Source: an uncultured Opitutia bacterium (GTDB taxonomy: Bacteria > Verrucomicrobiota > Verrucomicrobiia > Opitutales > UBA953). From it: a stretch of 5,547 nt of DNA. The translations under genes were made by a program, and so were the position numbers. How positions within the stretch are numbered: position 1 is the first letter of the stretch; each line of letters opens with the position of its first letter. Shown piece after piece: positions 1 through 5,547 of this stretch. Below the pieces are notes generated by a model. That model made no database searches. It saw nothing but the letters and a program-made list of their open reading frames with translations, and had not been told where the DNA came from. Location: positions 1 to 5,547 of the forward strand of contig CALEEU010000384.1 of assembly GCA_937875975.1 (NCBI GenBank), read 5' to 3'.

Positions 1-760
1 CCTTCATGTGGGCGTGGTGGATCTGCTTACCGAAGGTGCGGATGAACTTCACGTAATCGACGCCCTGGTAGCCGAGGTGGCTGGGGTCGTAGTTGAAGCC
101 AAAGCGCTTGTGGTTGCCGACGGCGTCGAGCGCGCGCTGGGCGGAGGCGATGTCGAAGGCGATCTCGGTCGGGTGCACTTCGAGGCCGAAGTAGACGTCG
201 TTCTTCTCGAAGACCTCGAGGATGGGCTTCCAGCGCTTGGCGAAGTCGTCGTAACCCTTCTGCAGGTAAGCCTGGTTGGTGGGCGGGAAGGCGTAGATCG
301 CGTGCCAGATGGAGGAACCGGTGAACCCGTTGACGACGGTCTTGCCGGAACCCTTCGGCTTGTCGGCCATGTAAGCCTTGCCGGCGTCGAAGAACTTGCG
401 GGCGGCCTGAGCGGTCAGGGCCATCTCGGCGCAAGCACGCTGGCGGACGCCTTCCGGATTGCCGTCGCCCCAGACGTGGGCGGGGAGGATGCACTGGTGG
501 CGCTCGTCGATATTATCGCAGGTGGCCTGGCCGACGAGGTGAGAGGAGATCGCCCAGCAGCCGAGGTCGTGCTGCGCGAGGAGTTTCCAGATGGATTCGA
601 CGTAGCCCGGCTCGTTGACGGCGCGGACGACATCGAAGTGGTCGCCCCAACAGGCGAGCTCGACGCCTTCGTAGCCCATGGCTTTGACCTTGGGGAGAAG
701 CTCGGCGATTTTGAGGTCGGCCCACTGGCCGGTGAAGAGGGTAACAGGGCGCTGTGACAT
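1..760 (-). CDS. sugar phosphate isomerase/epimerase, TIM-barrel (AP endonuclease 2 / IolE-like), 3'-truncated by window edge
   Basis: The 253 residues in the window match the xylose-isomerase-like TIM-barrel family of sugar phosphate isomerases/epimerases; the C-terminus lies beyond position 1. The start includes VTLFTGQWADL, then GYEGVELACWGDHFDV (about residues 29-44), a typical first barrel strand. Further landmarks are ISSHLVGQA (71-79), ILPAHVWGDG (91-100), VVNGFTGSSIW (142-152), LEVHPTEIAFD (193-203), NYDPSHLGYQGVDY (223-236) and HHAHMK (248-253). By family knowledge E194, D225, H228 and H251 should be divalent metal ligands; the usual final Glu is outside the window. Residues about 121-141 form a longer segment before the NGFTG strand than in some relatives. 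The ATG at 760 is the only reasonable start: the frame has a stop at 785-787 and no ATG, GTG or TTG between. It follows xylB on the same strand after 76 bp, so it probably acts on a pentose, polyol or related sugar phosphate. The substrate is unknown. Confidence 0.88.
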   Translation of the reverse strand, partial: MSQRPVTLFTGQWADLKIAELLPKVKAMGYEGVELACWGDHFDVVRAVNEPGYVESIWKLLAQHDLGCWAISSHLVGQATCDNIDERHQCILPAHVWGDGNPEGVRQRACAEMALTAQAARKFFDAGKAYMADKPKGSGKTVVNGFTGSSIWHAIYAFPPTNQAYLQKGYDDFAKRWKPILEVFEKNDVYFGLEVHPTEIAFDIASAQRALDAVGNHKRFGFNYDPSHLGYQGVDYVKFIRTFGKQIHHAHMK

Positions 761-777
761 GGTGAGTAGGGGTGAGT
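761..777. repeat. tandem GGTGAGT repeat just before the sugar isomerase start
   Basis: GGTGAGT occurs at 761-767 and again at 771-777, a 10-bp period, directly next to the isomerase start codon. In the mRNA sense this reads ACTCACC twice, with no Shine-Dalgarno sequence between the repeat and the ATG. The spacing of one helical turn could suit a protein site or merely reflect a short duplication. No function is known. Confidence 0.35.
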
Positions 778-795
778 CCCCAAGTCAGCCAATCG

Positions 796-816
796 GCCCG
801 CTTTGTTCAAGTGGGC
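796..816. other. small imperfect hairpin in the xylB-isomerase spacer
   Basis: GCCCGCTT (796-803) can pair with AAGTGGGC (809-816) around a 5-base loop. The single imperfection is a G-U wobble if transcribed from the plus strand and an A-C mismatch in the actual xyl-operon RNA (minus strand). No T-run follows on either strand, so it is not a canonical intrinsic terminator. It lies 21 bases past the xylB stop and could mark RNA processing or an operator, or be chance. Confidence 0.3.
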
Positions 817-836
817 AATGCTCACAGACCCCCAAT

Positions 837-2372
837 TTATGCCTTACGCGACAGCGATTGGCCCAGTTCGGCCTCCAGCTTGTCGTAGGCCGCCCGGAGG
901 GCCGGGTTCGGCTGGACGACACCCGGGGCGGGGGCGCAGAAAACGGGCTCCAGATCGGCCATCTTGGCCCCACAAGCCCCCTCGGCGGCACGCAGGGCGG
1001 CACCTAGGGCGGCGGAGTCAGACACGGCCAGACGGAGCACCGGGGCGCCGAAGACGTCGGCGAAGATCTTGGCCACGGAAGGGTTCTCGGAGGCCCCACC
1101 CGTCAGGAGCAACTGCGTGGTCGGCGTACCGACCCAGCGGCTGTGGAAACGGAGGCTGAGGGCCTGGCCTTCGACGGCGGCGCGCGGCAAGGTGGCCTGA
1201 GTGGCAGCGGCGCCGAGGGCGATGCGGCCGGCCGGACGACGCGGCGTGATCTCGGGCTCTTCCATCGGCAGCACGGCGGAGACGGCGGCGGGAGTGGCGT
1301 CGACGGCGGCGGAGAAGGCCGGCCAGTCGGCGTGACCGCATTCGCGACGGATAGCTTCACGCGCGAGCGAGCCGTTACGGACGCAGACGAGGCTCATGCT
1401 GCCACCCATCGGATTACCGAACGCGTGGCCGAGTCCGGCAGAGTCGGTACGGATACCTTCGATCGCAGCGAAAAGCGTGTCGCTGGTGCCGAGACTGATC
1501 ACGACCTTGCCGGGCTTCGAGGCCCCCATGCCGACGAGGCTGGAAGGATTATCGCCGGTGCCGATCACCACTTGGCACTTCGGGGAGAAACCGTATCGCG
1601 CGATGAAGTAAGCGGAGATGCCTCCGGCCACGGTCGAACCGGGACGGACCGGCGGAAGCTTGGCGGCGAGATCGGGAGCGGTCGCGGCGAGTGCGGTCGG
1701 AGCCCAATCACCCTTACGGATATCCATTAGGTTCATGCCCGCGCCATCGCCGGTATCGATCGCAGCATCCTTACCGGCGAGCACCGACGCGAAGAAGGAA
1801 GAGACAAGATGGACGCGCTTCGTTTTGGCCCAGGCGGCAGGCTCGAGTTTGGCGAAGCGGCGGATCTGCGGGCCGGTGAAACGTTGCGTGGCGACGGAGC
1901 CAGTCAGGTCGCAGACGGCCTGGTCGCCACCGAGGGCGGCGGCAATCTCGGCGCATTCGGCCGTAGTGGATGAATCCATCCAGATCGGTGAAGAGCGACG
2001 AGAGAGGACCGGAGAAATCTTGGCAGAGAGCGACGTGGCGCGATTGCCGTCCGAGAGCGCGGCTTCATAGCCGGCGGCGAGGTAAACGCTGCCGTGCTGC
2101 TGGCCAGAGACGGAGACCGCGTCGACCTGCGAGAGGTCGGTCAGTTTGGCGAGGCGGTCGAGCGCGAGCTCGAGGCCATCAAGCCAAAGGAGCGGATCGG
2201 CGTGCACTTCGCCGCCCTGCCCTCCACGAATGAATCCTTCCGGGTGTCCGCGATCGGGAAAGTCGGCGCCGAACGCCGCGCGGGCGCGGGCGACCGTCGT
2301 GCCTTTCGCCGTGTCCAGCACGAGCGCCGTTGCGCTCTGCGTGGACAGGTCAAGACCCAGGACGATCGCCAT
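837..2372 (-). CDS. xylB: xylulokinase (FGGY carbohydrate kinase), eukaryote-like subfamily
   Basis: A complete 511-residue FGGY kinase, a usual length for the family. It should phosphorylate D-xylulose with ATP to D-xylulose 5-phosphate in the cytoplasm, the second step of isomerase-type xylose use. Visible motifs are GLDLSTQS (6-13, first phosphate loop), SGQQHGSVYL (89-98, substrate contact; E. coli XylB has QMHG), IWMDSSTTAEC (130-140), RFTGPQI (164-170), GDGAGMNL (208-215), GTGDNPSSLVGMG (271-283, with D274 the expected catalytic base), SLGTSDTLFA (293-302, second phosphate motif) and LLTGGASEN (422-430, adenosine motif), then SDSAALGAALRAA near the C-terminus. All key residues are present. 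Several of these motifs recall human XYLB more than E. coli XylB. The frame has a stop at 2397-2399 and no start codon between that and the ATG, so the ATG at 2372 is secure. It starts 4 bp after the xylA stop, with GAGG overlapping that stop only 2 bp before ATG, suggesting translational coupling. Another pentulose such as ribulose remains possible. Confidence 0.95.
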   Translation of the reverse strand: MAIVLGLDLSTQSATALVLDTAKGTTVARARAAFGADFPDRGHPEGFIRGGQGGEVHADPLLWLDGLELALDRLAKLTDLSQVDAVSVSGQQHGSVYLAAGYEAALSDGNRATSLSAKISPVLSRRSSPIWMDSSTTAECAEIAAALGGDQAVCDLTGSVATQRFTGPQIRRFAKLEPAAWAKTKRVHLVSSFFASVLAGKDAAIDTGDGAGMNLMDIRKGDWAPTALAATAPDLAAKLPPVRPGSTVAGGISAYFIARYGFSPKCQVVIGTGDNPSSLVGMGASKPGKVVISLGTSDTLFAAIEGIRTDSAGLGHAFGNPMGGSMSLVCVRNGSLAREAIRRECGHADWPAFSAAVDATPAAVSAVLPMEEPEITPRRPAGRIALGAAATQATLPRAAVEGQALSLRFHSRWVGTPTTQLLLTGGASENPSVAKIFADVFGAPVLRLAVSDSAALGAALRAAEGACGAKMADLEPVFCAPAPGVVQPNPALRAAYDKLEAELGQSLSRKA

Positions 2373-2376
2373 AGCC

Positions 2377-3687
2377 TCAGCGGATGTACTCGTTGATCAG
2401 GTTCTCGAGCATCTCTTGGCGGCCGGACGCGAGCGTCGGCGCCTTGATGCCCTGGGCGTAGGCGTCGAGCTGGGCGAGGGTGGCCTTGCCGGACTCGACC
2501 TTCTTGCCGATGCCGCTGTCCCAGGAGGCGTAGCGGTTCGAGACGAACTTATCCATCTTGCCGTCCTTGATGATCGCGTGGGCGATCTTGAGGCCGCGGG
2601 CGAAGGCGTCCATGCCACCGATGTGGGCGTGGAAGAGGTCGACCGGCTCGTGCGATTCGCGACGACGCTTGGCGTCGAAGTTGAGGCCGCCCTTGGTGAA
2701 GCCGCCCATCTTGAGGATGCGCAGCATGATGTTCGTCGTGAGGTAGAGATCCGTCGGGAACTGGTCGGTGTCCCAGCCGACGAGCGTATCGCCACGGTTG
2801 GCGTCGACCGAGCCAAGGGCATTCGCGCCGATCGAGACTTCCATCTCATGCTCCATCGTATGGCCGGCGAGCGTGGCGTGATTGGTCTCGAGGTTCAGCT
2901 TGAAGTGCTTCAGGAGGCCGTATTCACGGAGGAAGTTGAGGCAGGCGGCGGCGTCGGAATCGTACTGGTGGGTCGAGGGTTCGCGCGGCTTAGGCTCGAT
3001 GAGGAACTGGCCCTTGAAGCCGATCTTCTTCGCGTGGTCGACAGCGAGGTGCAGGAGCGCGGCGAGGTGGTCGAGCTCACGCTTCATGTCGGTGTTGATC
3101 AGCGTGGCGTAGCCTTCGCGTCCGCCCCAGAAGACGTAACCTTCGCCGCCGAGGGCCTTGGTGGCCTCGAGCGCATGGCGAACCTGGCTGGCGCCGTAGG
3201 CGAACACGTCGGCGTTGGGCGAGGTGCCCGCGCCCTGAGCGTAGCGCGGGTGAGAGAAGAGACAGGCGGTGCCCCAGAGGAGCTTCTTGCCGGTGCCCTT
3301 CTGGAAGGCCTTCAGCTCCTTCGTGACGCGGGCGAGGTTCGCATGCGTCTCGGTCAGGGTCTTGCCTTCGGGAGAGATGTCGCGGTCGTGGAAGCAATAG
3401 AAGTCGATCTGGCACTTCTGGAGGAACTCAAAGAAGACCGGAATACGACGCAGGGCGTTATCGAGGGAATCGGAGCCATCATCCCAAGGCATGAGGGCGG
3501 TGCCGGCGCCGAAAGGATCGGAGAGGCTGTTGCGCATCACGTGCCAGTAGGCCGCGGCGAAGCGCATGTGGTCCTTCATCTTCTTCCCGCCGATTTTCTC
3601 GTCCGGGTTGTAGTGCTTGAAGGCGAAAGGGTTCTTGGACTTCGATCCTTCGAACTCGATGACCGGGACATTAGGGAAGTGCGACAT
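2377..3687 (-). CDS. xylA: xylose isomerase
   Basis: A complete 436-residue xylose isomerase of the long (class II) type, close to the 440 residues of E. coli XylA. It interconverts D-xylose and D-xylulose using two divalent metals (Mg, Mn or Co) in a TIM barrel and is normally a cytoplasmic tetramer. The active site is intact: FHDRD gives H100 and D103 (catalytic pair); W48 and W187 (YVFWGGREGY) line the sugar pocket; IEPKPREP gives E231 and K233; LETNHATLAGH gives E267 and H270; SVDANRGD gives D295; GWDTDQFP gives D306 and D308; LNFDAK gives D338. Each is offset by one from remembered E. coli numbering, so there are no internal indels up to that point. The ATG at 3687 is fixed by an in-frame TAA two codons upstream (3691-3693). 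The leader just before it reads CCTCCCTCCTATAAGTC and holds no Shine-Dalgarno sequence. It is the first gene of the apparent xylA-xylB-isomerase operon and is divergent from panC. Confidence 0.98.
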   Translation of the reverse strand: MSHFPNVPVIEFEGSKSKNPFAFKHYNPDEKIGGKKMKDHMRFAAAYWHVMRNSLSDPFGAGTALMPWDDGSDSLDNALRRIPVFFEFLQKCQIDFYCFHDRDISPEGKTLTETHANLARVTKELKAFQKGTGKKLLWGTACLFSHPRYAQGAGTSPNADVFAYGASQVRHALEATKALGGEGYVFWGGREGYATLINTDMKRELDHLAALLHLAVDHAKKIGFKGQFLIEPKPREPSTHQYDSDAAACLNFLREYGLLKHFKLNLETNHATLAGHTMEHEMEVSIGANALGSVDANRGDTLVGWDTDQFPTDLYLTTNIMLRILKMGGFTKGGLNFDAKRRRESHEPVDLFHAHIGGMDAFARGLKIAHAIIKDGKMDKFVSNRYASWDSGIGKKVESGKATLAQLDAYAQGIKAPTLASGRQEMLENLINEYIR

Positions 3688-3715
3688 GACTTATAGGAGG
3701 GAGGGTTCTGACATT

Positions 3716-3788
3716 GGAGTCCGCCCCCATGCTGCCAAGAAAGGAATGGGGCCGGCCTATGAACAAAACGACAGGCAGGGAGTCCGCC
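3716..3788. repeat. 10-bp direct repeat GGAGTCCGCC, two copies 63 bp apart
   Basis: GGAGTCCGCC occurs exactly at 3716-3725 and 3779-3788 in the xylA/panC spacer. The 63-bp period equals about six turns of B-DNA, so both copies would face the same side of the helix. This is what a pair of looping operator half-sites would look like, but ten matching bases in GC-rich DNA could also be chance. The copies are observed; regulation is inference. Confidence 0.45.
3725..3751. repeat. inverted repeat CCCCAT-N15-ATGGGG, candidate operator
   Basis: CCCCAT at 3725-3730 and ATGGGG at 3746-3751 are perfect 6-bp inverted arms separated by 15 bp, giving a centre-to-centre distance of 21 bp, two helical turns. 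The left arm touches the first GGAGTCCGCC copy. It sits 38-64 bp upstream of the xylA ATG, where a repressor or activator of the xyl operon could bind. The arms are not extended by further pairing, so chance is a real alternative. Confidence 0.35.
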
Positions 3789-3834
3789 TACAACTGCGCC
3801 TTGCGCCTTCGCGGGACCCGCCTAGGTTGGCGAC

Positions 3835-4677
3835 ATGGAGGTCGTCCATACCATCCCCGAACTGCGCGCCGCGGTCGCCCGGGCCCGCCAGGCCGGCAAG
3901 GCCATCGGGTTCGTGCCCACGATGGGCTGCCTCCACGAAGGCCACCTCAGCCTGATTCGCCGGGCCAAGCAAGAGACCGCCTTCGTCGTCGTCTCGATCT
4001 TCGTCAACCCGACCCAGTTCGGCCCCAACGAAGACTTCTCGAAATACCCCCGGACTTTCGCGGAAGATCGCGCTGGCTGCGAAGCCGCGGGCGCCAGCCT
4101 GATTTTCGCACCCACCGCGGCGGACTTCTACCCGGCTGGCGCTTCGACCTGGGTGGACGTCGAAGGCGTCTCCGCCGGGCTCTGCGGCGAGTTCCGCCCC
4201 GGACATTTCCGCGGCGTGGCGACGGTGGTCGCGATGCTCTTCAACGCTGTCCAGGCGGACGTCGCCGTCTTCGGCCGCAAGGACCTGCAGCAGCTCGCGG
4301 TGATCCGCCGCATGGTCCACGACCTGCATTTCCCGGTCCGCATTCTCGCCCACGAGACCGTCCGTGAACCCAACGGCGTCGCGATGAGCTCGCGTAACCG
4401 TTACCTCTCGGCGGAACAGCTGACGCAGGCGACGGCTATACCCGCCGCCATGGCCGCGGCCAAAGCACTCGCCCAAGCTGGCGTCACCGACGGCGCGCGC
4501 CTGCGGGATGCGGCCCAAGCCGTCCTGTCCGCCCAGCCCGCGCTCAAGCTGCAATACTGCGAGATCGTCGACCTCGAGACGATGGCACCTGTCGCCTCGA
4601 CGTTCGGACTCCGCTGCGCCATCGCGATAGCCTGCCATCTGGGCGCGACGCGCCTGATCGACAACGCCGACCTCTGA
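3835..4677 (+). CDS. panC: pantoate-beta-alanine ligase (pantothenate synthetase)
   Basis: A complete 280-residue PanC, the normal family length. It condenses pantoate and beta-alanine with ATP through a pantoyl-adenylate to make pantothenate, the last step of vitamin B5 synthesis and the route to CoA; it is cytoplasmic and usually dimeric. Motifs in order: FVPTMGCLHEGHLSLIRRA (26-44, with HEGH as the HIGH-like ATP site), SIFVNPTQFGPNEDFSKYPR (54-73), RPGHFRGVATVV (121-132), VFGRKDLQQLAVIRRM (145-160), REPNGVAMSSRNRYL (177-191, the KMSKS-like loop), and the small C-terminal domain with YCEIVDLETM (241-250) and ending RLIDNADL. FGRKD and REPN differ slightly from the common FGEKD and READ/REPD forms, probably neutral. 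The ATG at 3835 is forced: an in-frame TAG lies at 3823-3825 with no start codon between. AGG at 3824-3826, 8 bp upstream, is a weak ribosome site. No panB or panD is in the window, so it is not in a visible pan operon. Confidence 0.97.
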   Translation: MEVVHTIPELRAAVARARQAGKAIGFVPTMGCLHEGHLSLIRRAKQETAFVVVSIFVNPTQFGPNEDFSKYPRTFAEDRAGCEAAGASLIFAPTAADFYPAGASTWVDVEGVSAGLCGEFRPGHFRGVATVVAMLFNAVQADVAVFGRKDLQQLAVIRRMVHDLHFPVRILAHETVREPNGVAMSSRNRYLSAEQLTQATAIPAAMAAAKALAQAGVTDGARLRDAAQAVLSAQPALKLQYCEIVDLETMAPVASTFGLRCAIAIACHLGATRLIDNADL

Positions 4678-5547
4678 TCAGGCCAGACTGAGGTAGACCG
4701 CGGCCAGCAGGATCAAGGCCCCGATCAATCGGCGGGTCATGATGCTCTGGCCCACGTGCTTCTCCGAGTTGGAAAACCAATGCCCGACCACCCAGACCAA
4801 CGCGACGCTCCAAAGGCCGCGGGTGTTGTAGAGAACGTTGGTGACGGTGACCTCGTGGTAGACCGCGATGCAGTAGGCGATACCCATGGCCTGAAAGGTC
4901 AGCAGGAGTCCGCCACCAAAAGCCCAGATGACCATCGGGCGGGGCATCTGACTCAATGGTGCGGAAAAGAACGGAATCAGGGCGAACGACAGCGTTCCCA
5001 CCGTCAAGAACATCACCGGGCCGAAATGGCCGAAACCGAAAGCCGGGACCCAAAGTTGCTGCATCACGTCCGTAGCGGCAAAGGCGATGGAGGCCAAGAA
5101 GGCGAAGCCGACGCTGACCAGCAAACGCTCGCGATTCGCACGCCATTCGCCGCCCAACAAGGCTAAGGCCAACGTCGTGAGGAATGTCGCCACCCAAAGT
5201 TTCCAGCCGAGTTCCTCACCGCCCGTCAGGAAAACCAACAGCGCGACGAAGACGACCTTAGTACCGAGCACCGGCGTCGCGATGGAGATGTCCCCCCGGC
5301 TAATCGCGATAAAGGTAAAGACCTGACCGATGAAGAAGGCCGTGCCCGCCAAGACCGCGTGGGTGATATTGGTCGCCGTGAAGGGGGCGCCTCCGTGCAG
5401 CAGCCAGGCCTGGAACAGCACGGCGCCGATGAGGTTCACGATGAACAGGACCCGCCAAGGATGACCTCCATCCATGGCCCGCTTGAGGGCCATCGCGGCG
5501 AGAGTGTAGCCCACGGCTGAGCACAGAGGGATGACGATGGAGGCGGG
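4678..5547 (-). CDS. EamA/DMT-superfamily membrane transporter, 5'-truncated by window edge
   Basis: The frame stays open from the stop at 4678-4680 to the right edge, giving 289 residues that lack the N-terminus. About ten hydrophobic segments can be drawn (roughly residues 3-20, 32-50, 63-82, 88-107, 115-132, 142-159, 175-194, 206-229, 235-256 and 272-288), in the two-times-five helix layout of EamA/drug-metabolite transporters. SRGDISIATPVLGTKVVFVA (83-102) fits the helix 3-4 region of an EamA repeat, and VTVTNVLYNTRGLWSVALVW (233-252) the matching place in the second half. A GTG at 5512-5514 could be mistaken for the start, but codons upstream of it read PASIVIPLCSA, the first half of helix 1, so the real start is beyond 5547. 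The family exports or imports amino acids, nucleobases, sugars or other metabolites at the inner membrane; the substrate here is unknown. It converges on panC with zero spacing and has no clear functional link to it. Confidence 0.88.
   Translation of the reverse strand, partial: PASIVIPLCSAVGYTLAAMALKRAMDGGHPWRVLFIVNLIGAVLFQAWLLHGGAPFTATNITHAVLAGTAFFIGQVFTFIAISRGDISIATPVLGTKVVFVALLVFLTGGEELGWKLWVATFLTTLALALLGGEWRANRERLLVSVGFAFLASIAFAATDVMQQLWVPAFGFGHFGPVMFLTVGTLSFALIPFFSAPLSQMPRPMVIWAFGGGLLLTFQAMGIAYCIAVYHEVTVTNVLYNTRGLWSVALVWVVGHWFSNSEKHVGQSIMTRRLIGALILLAAVYLSLA

Larger units (their letters stand above)
3688..3834. promoter_or_regulatory. divergent intergenic region between xylA and panC
   Basis: This 147-bp spacer separates the start codons of xylA (minus) and panC (plus), so it should carry promoters for both directions and any xylose-responsive operator. 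I looked for -35/-10 pairs on both strands. On the minus strand TTGGCA (complement of 3733-3738) is a fair -35, but the matching -10 positions (AATGTC or neighbours) are poor. TATAAG (complement of 3690-3695) lies just 2 bp before the xylA ATG, too close for a promoter unless the mRNA is leaderless. No convincing sigma-70 promoter is therefore called. The region also has a 10-bp direct repeat and an inverted repeat, listed separately. Confidence 0.6.

Noticed and set aside
8..757. A 249-codon plus-strand open frame antisense to the sugar isomerase
   Set aside because: It is the complement of a clear TIM-barrel coding frame and has the same low-complexity Val/Glu/Gly/Ala composition.
796..816. 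Intrinsic terminator after xylB
   Set aside because: The stem has a mismatch in the minus-strand RNA and no U-tract follows, so read-through into the isomerase gene seems as likely as termination.
2146..3696. A 516-codon plus-strand open frame antisense to xylA and the 5' part of xylB
   Set aside because: It mirrors two complete, motif-rich genes. GC-rich third positions on the minus strand remove stops from this antisense frame, and its protein is a low-complexity run of Val, Glu, Gly, Ala and Leu with no recognisable domain.
3695..3716. AGGAGGGAGGG on the plus strand followed by a TTG at 3714, looking like a strong ribosome site and start
   Set aside because: The frame from 3714 is not the panC frame, runs through panC as a low-complexity Arg/Pro-rich shadow, and panC itself has an in-frame TAG at 3823-3825 that prevents use of this start.
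3757..4638. A 293-codon minus-strand open frame antisense to panC
   Set aside because: panC on the plus strand is unmistakable over the whole interval; the antisense product has no known motif and is rich in Arg, Gly and Glu as expected of a shadow frame.
1..5547. Mobile element, CRISPR array, tRNA/rRNA, phage or defence system
   Set aside because: Apart from about 230 intergenic bases, the window is filled with five recognisable metabolic or transport genes of uniform composition; no transposase, terminal inverted repeats, regular repeat-spacer array or RNA-gene signature is visible.

Overview
This is a GC-rich, densely coding bacterial window with five protein genes and only about 230 bases outside genes. 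Coding density, strong G/C preference at third codon positions, weak or absent Shine-Dalgarno sequences before several starts, and the types of xylose isomerase, xylulokinase and sugar isomerase present all suggest a Verrucomicrobiota-like (perhaps Opitutales) chromosome. That assignment rests on remembered family resemblance, not a search, and is moderate at best.

Region 1 (minus strand, 3687 down to 1) looks like a D-xylose catabolic operon: xylA (xylose isomerase, 436 aa), then after 4 bp xylB (xylulokinase, 511 aa), then after 76 bp a TIM-barrel sugar phosphate isomerase/epimerase whose 3' end lies beyond the left edge. XylA turns xylose into xylulose and XylB phosphorylates it to xylulose 5-phosphate for the pentose phosphate pathway. 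The third enzyme probably acts on a related sugar, polyol or sugar phosphate; its substrate cannot be read from sequence. XylB carries motifs that resemble the animal-type xylulokinase subfamily more than E. coli XylB.

Region 2 (3688-3834) is a 147-bp divergent intergenic region between xylA and panC. It must hold the promoters for both directions. I see a 10-bp direct repeat exactly 63 bp apart and a CCCCAT/ATGGGG inverted repeat, which are operator candidates only; no convincing sigma-70 promoter is visible.

Region 3 (plus strand, 3835-4677) is panC, pantoate-beta-alanine ligase, a complete housekeeping vitamin B5 gene standing apart from panB and panD. Region 4 (minus strand, 4678 to the right edge) is a ten-helix EamA/DMT-type transporter, convergent with panC with no spacer: the two stop codons abut and together form TGATCA. 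Its start lies beyond the right edge; the in-window GTG at 5514 is not the true start.

I found no mobile element, CRISPR array, tRNA/rRNA gene, phage gene or evidently new system. The window is ordinary metabolic chromosome; the items worth a second look are the xylulokinase subfamily, the sugar isomerase linked to xylAB, and the candidate operator repeats.
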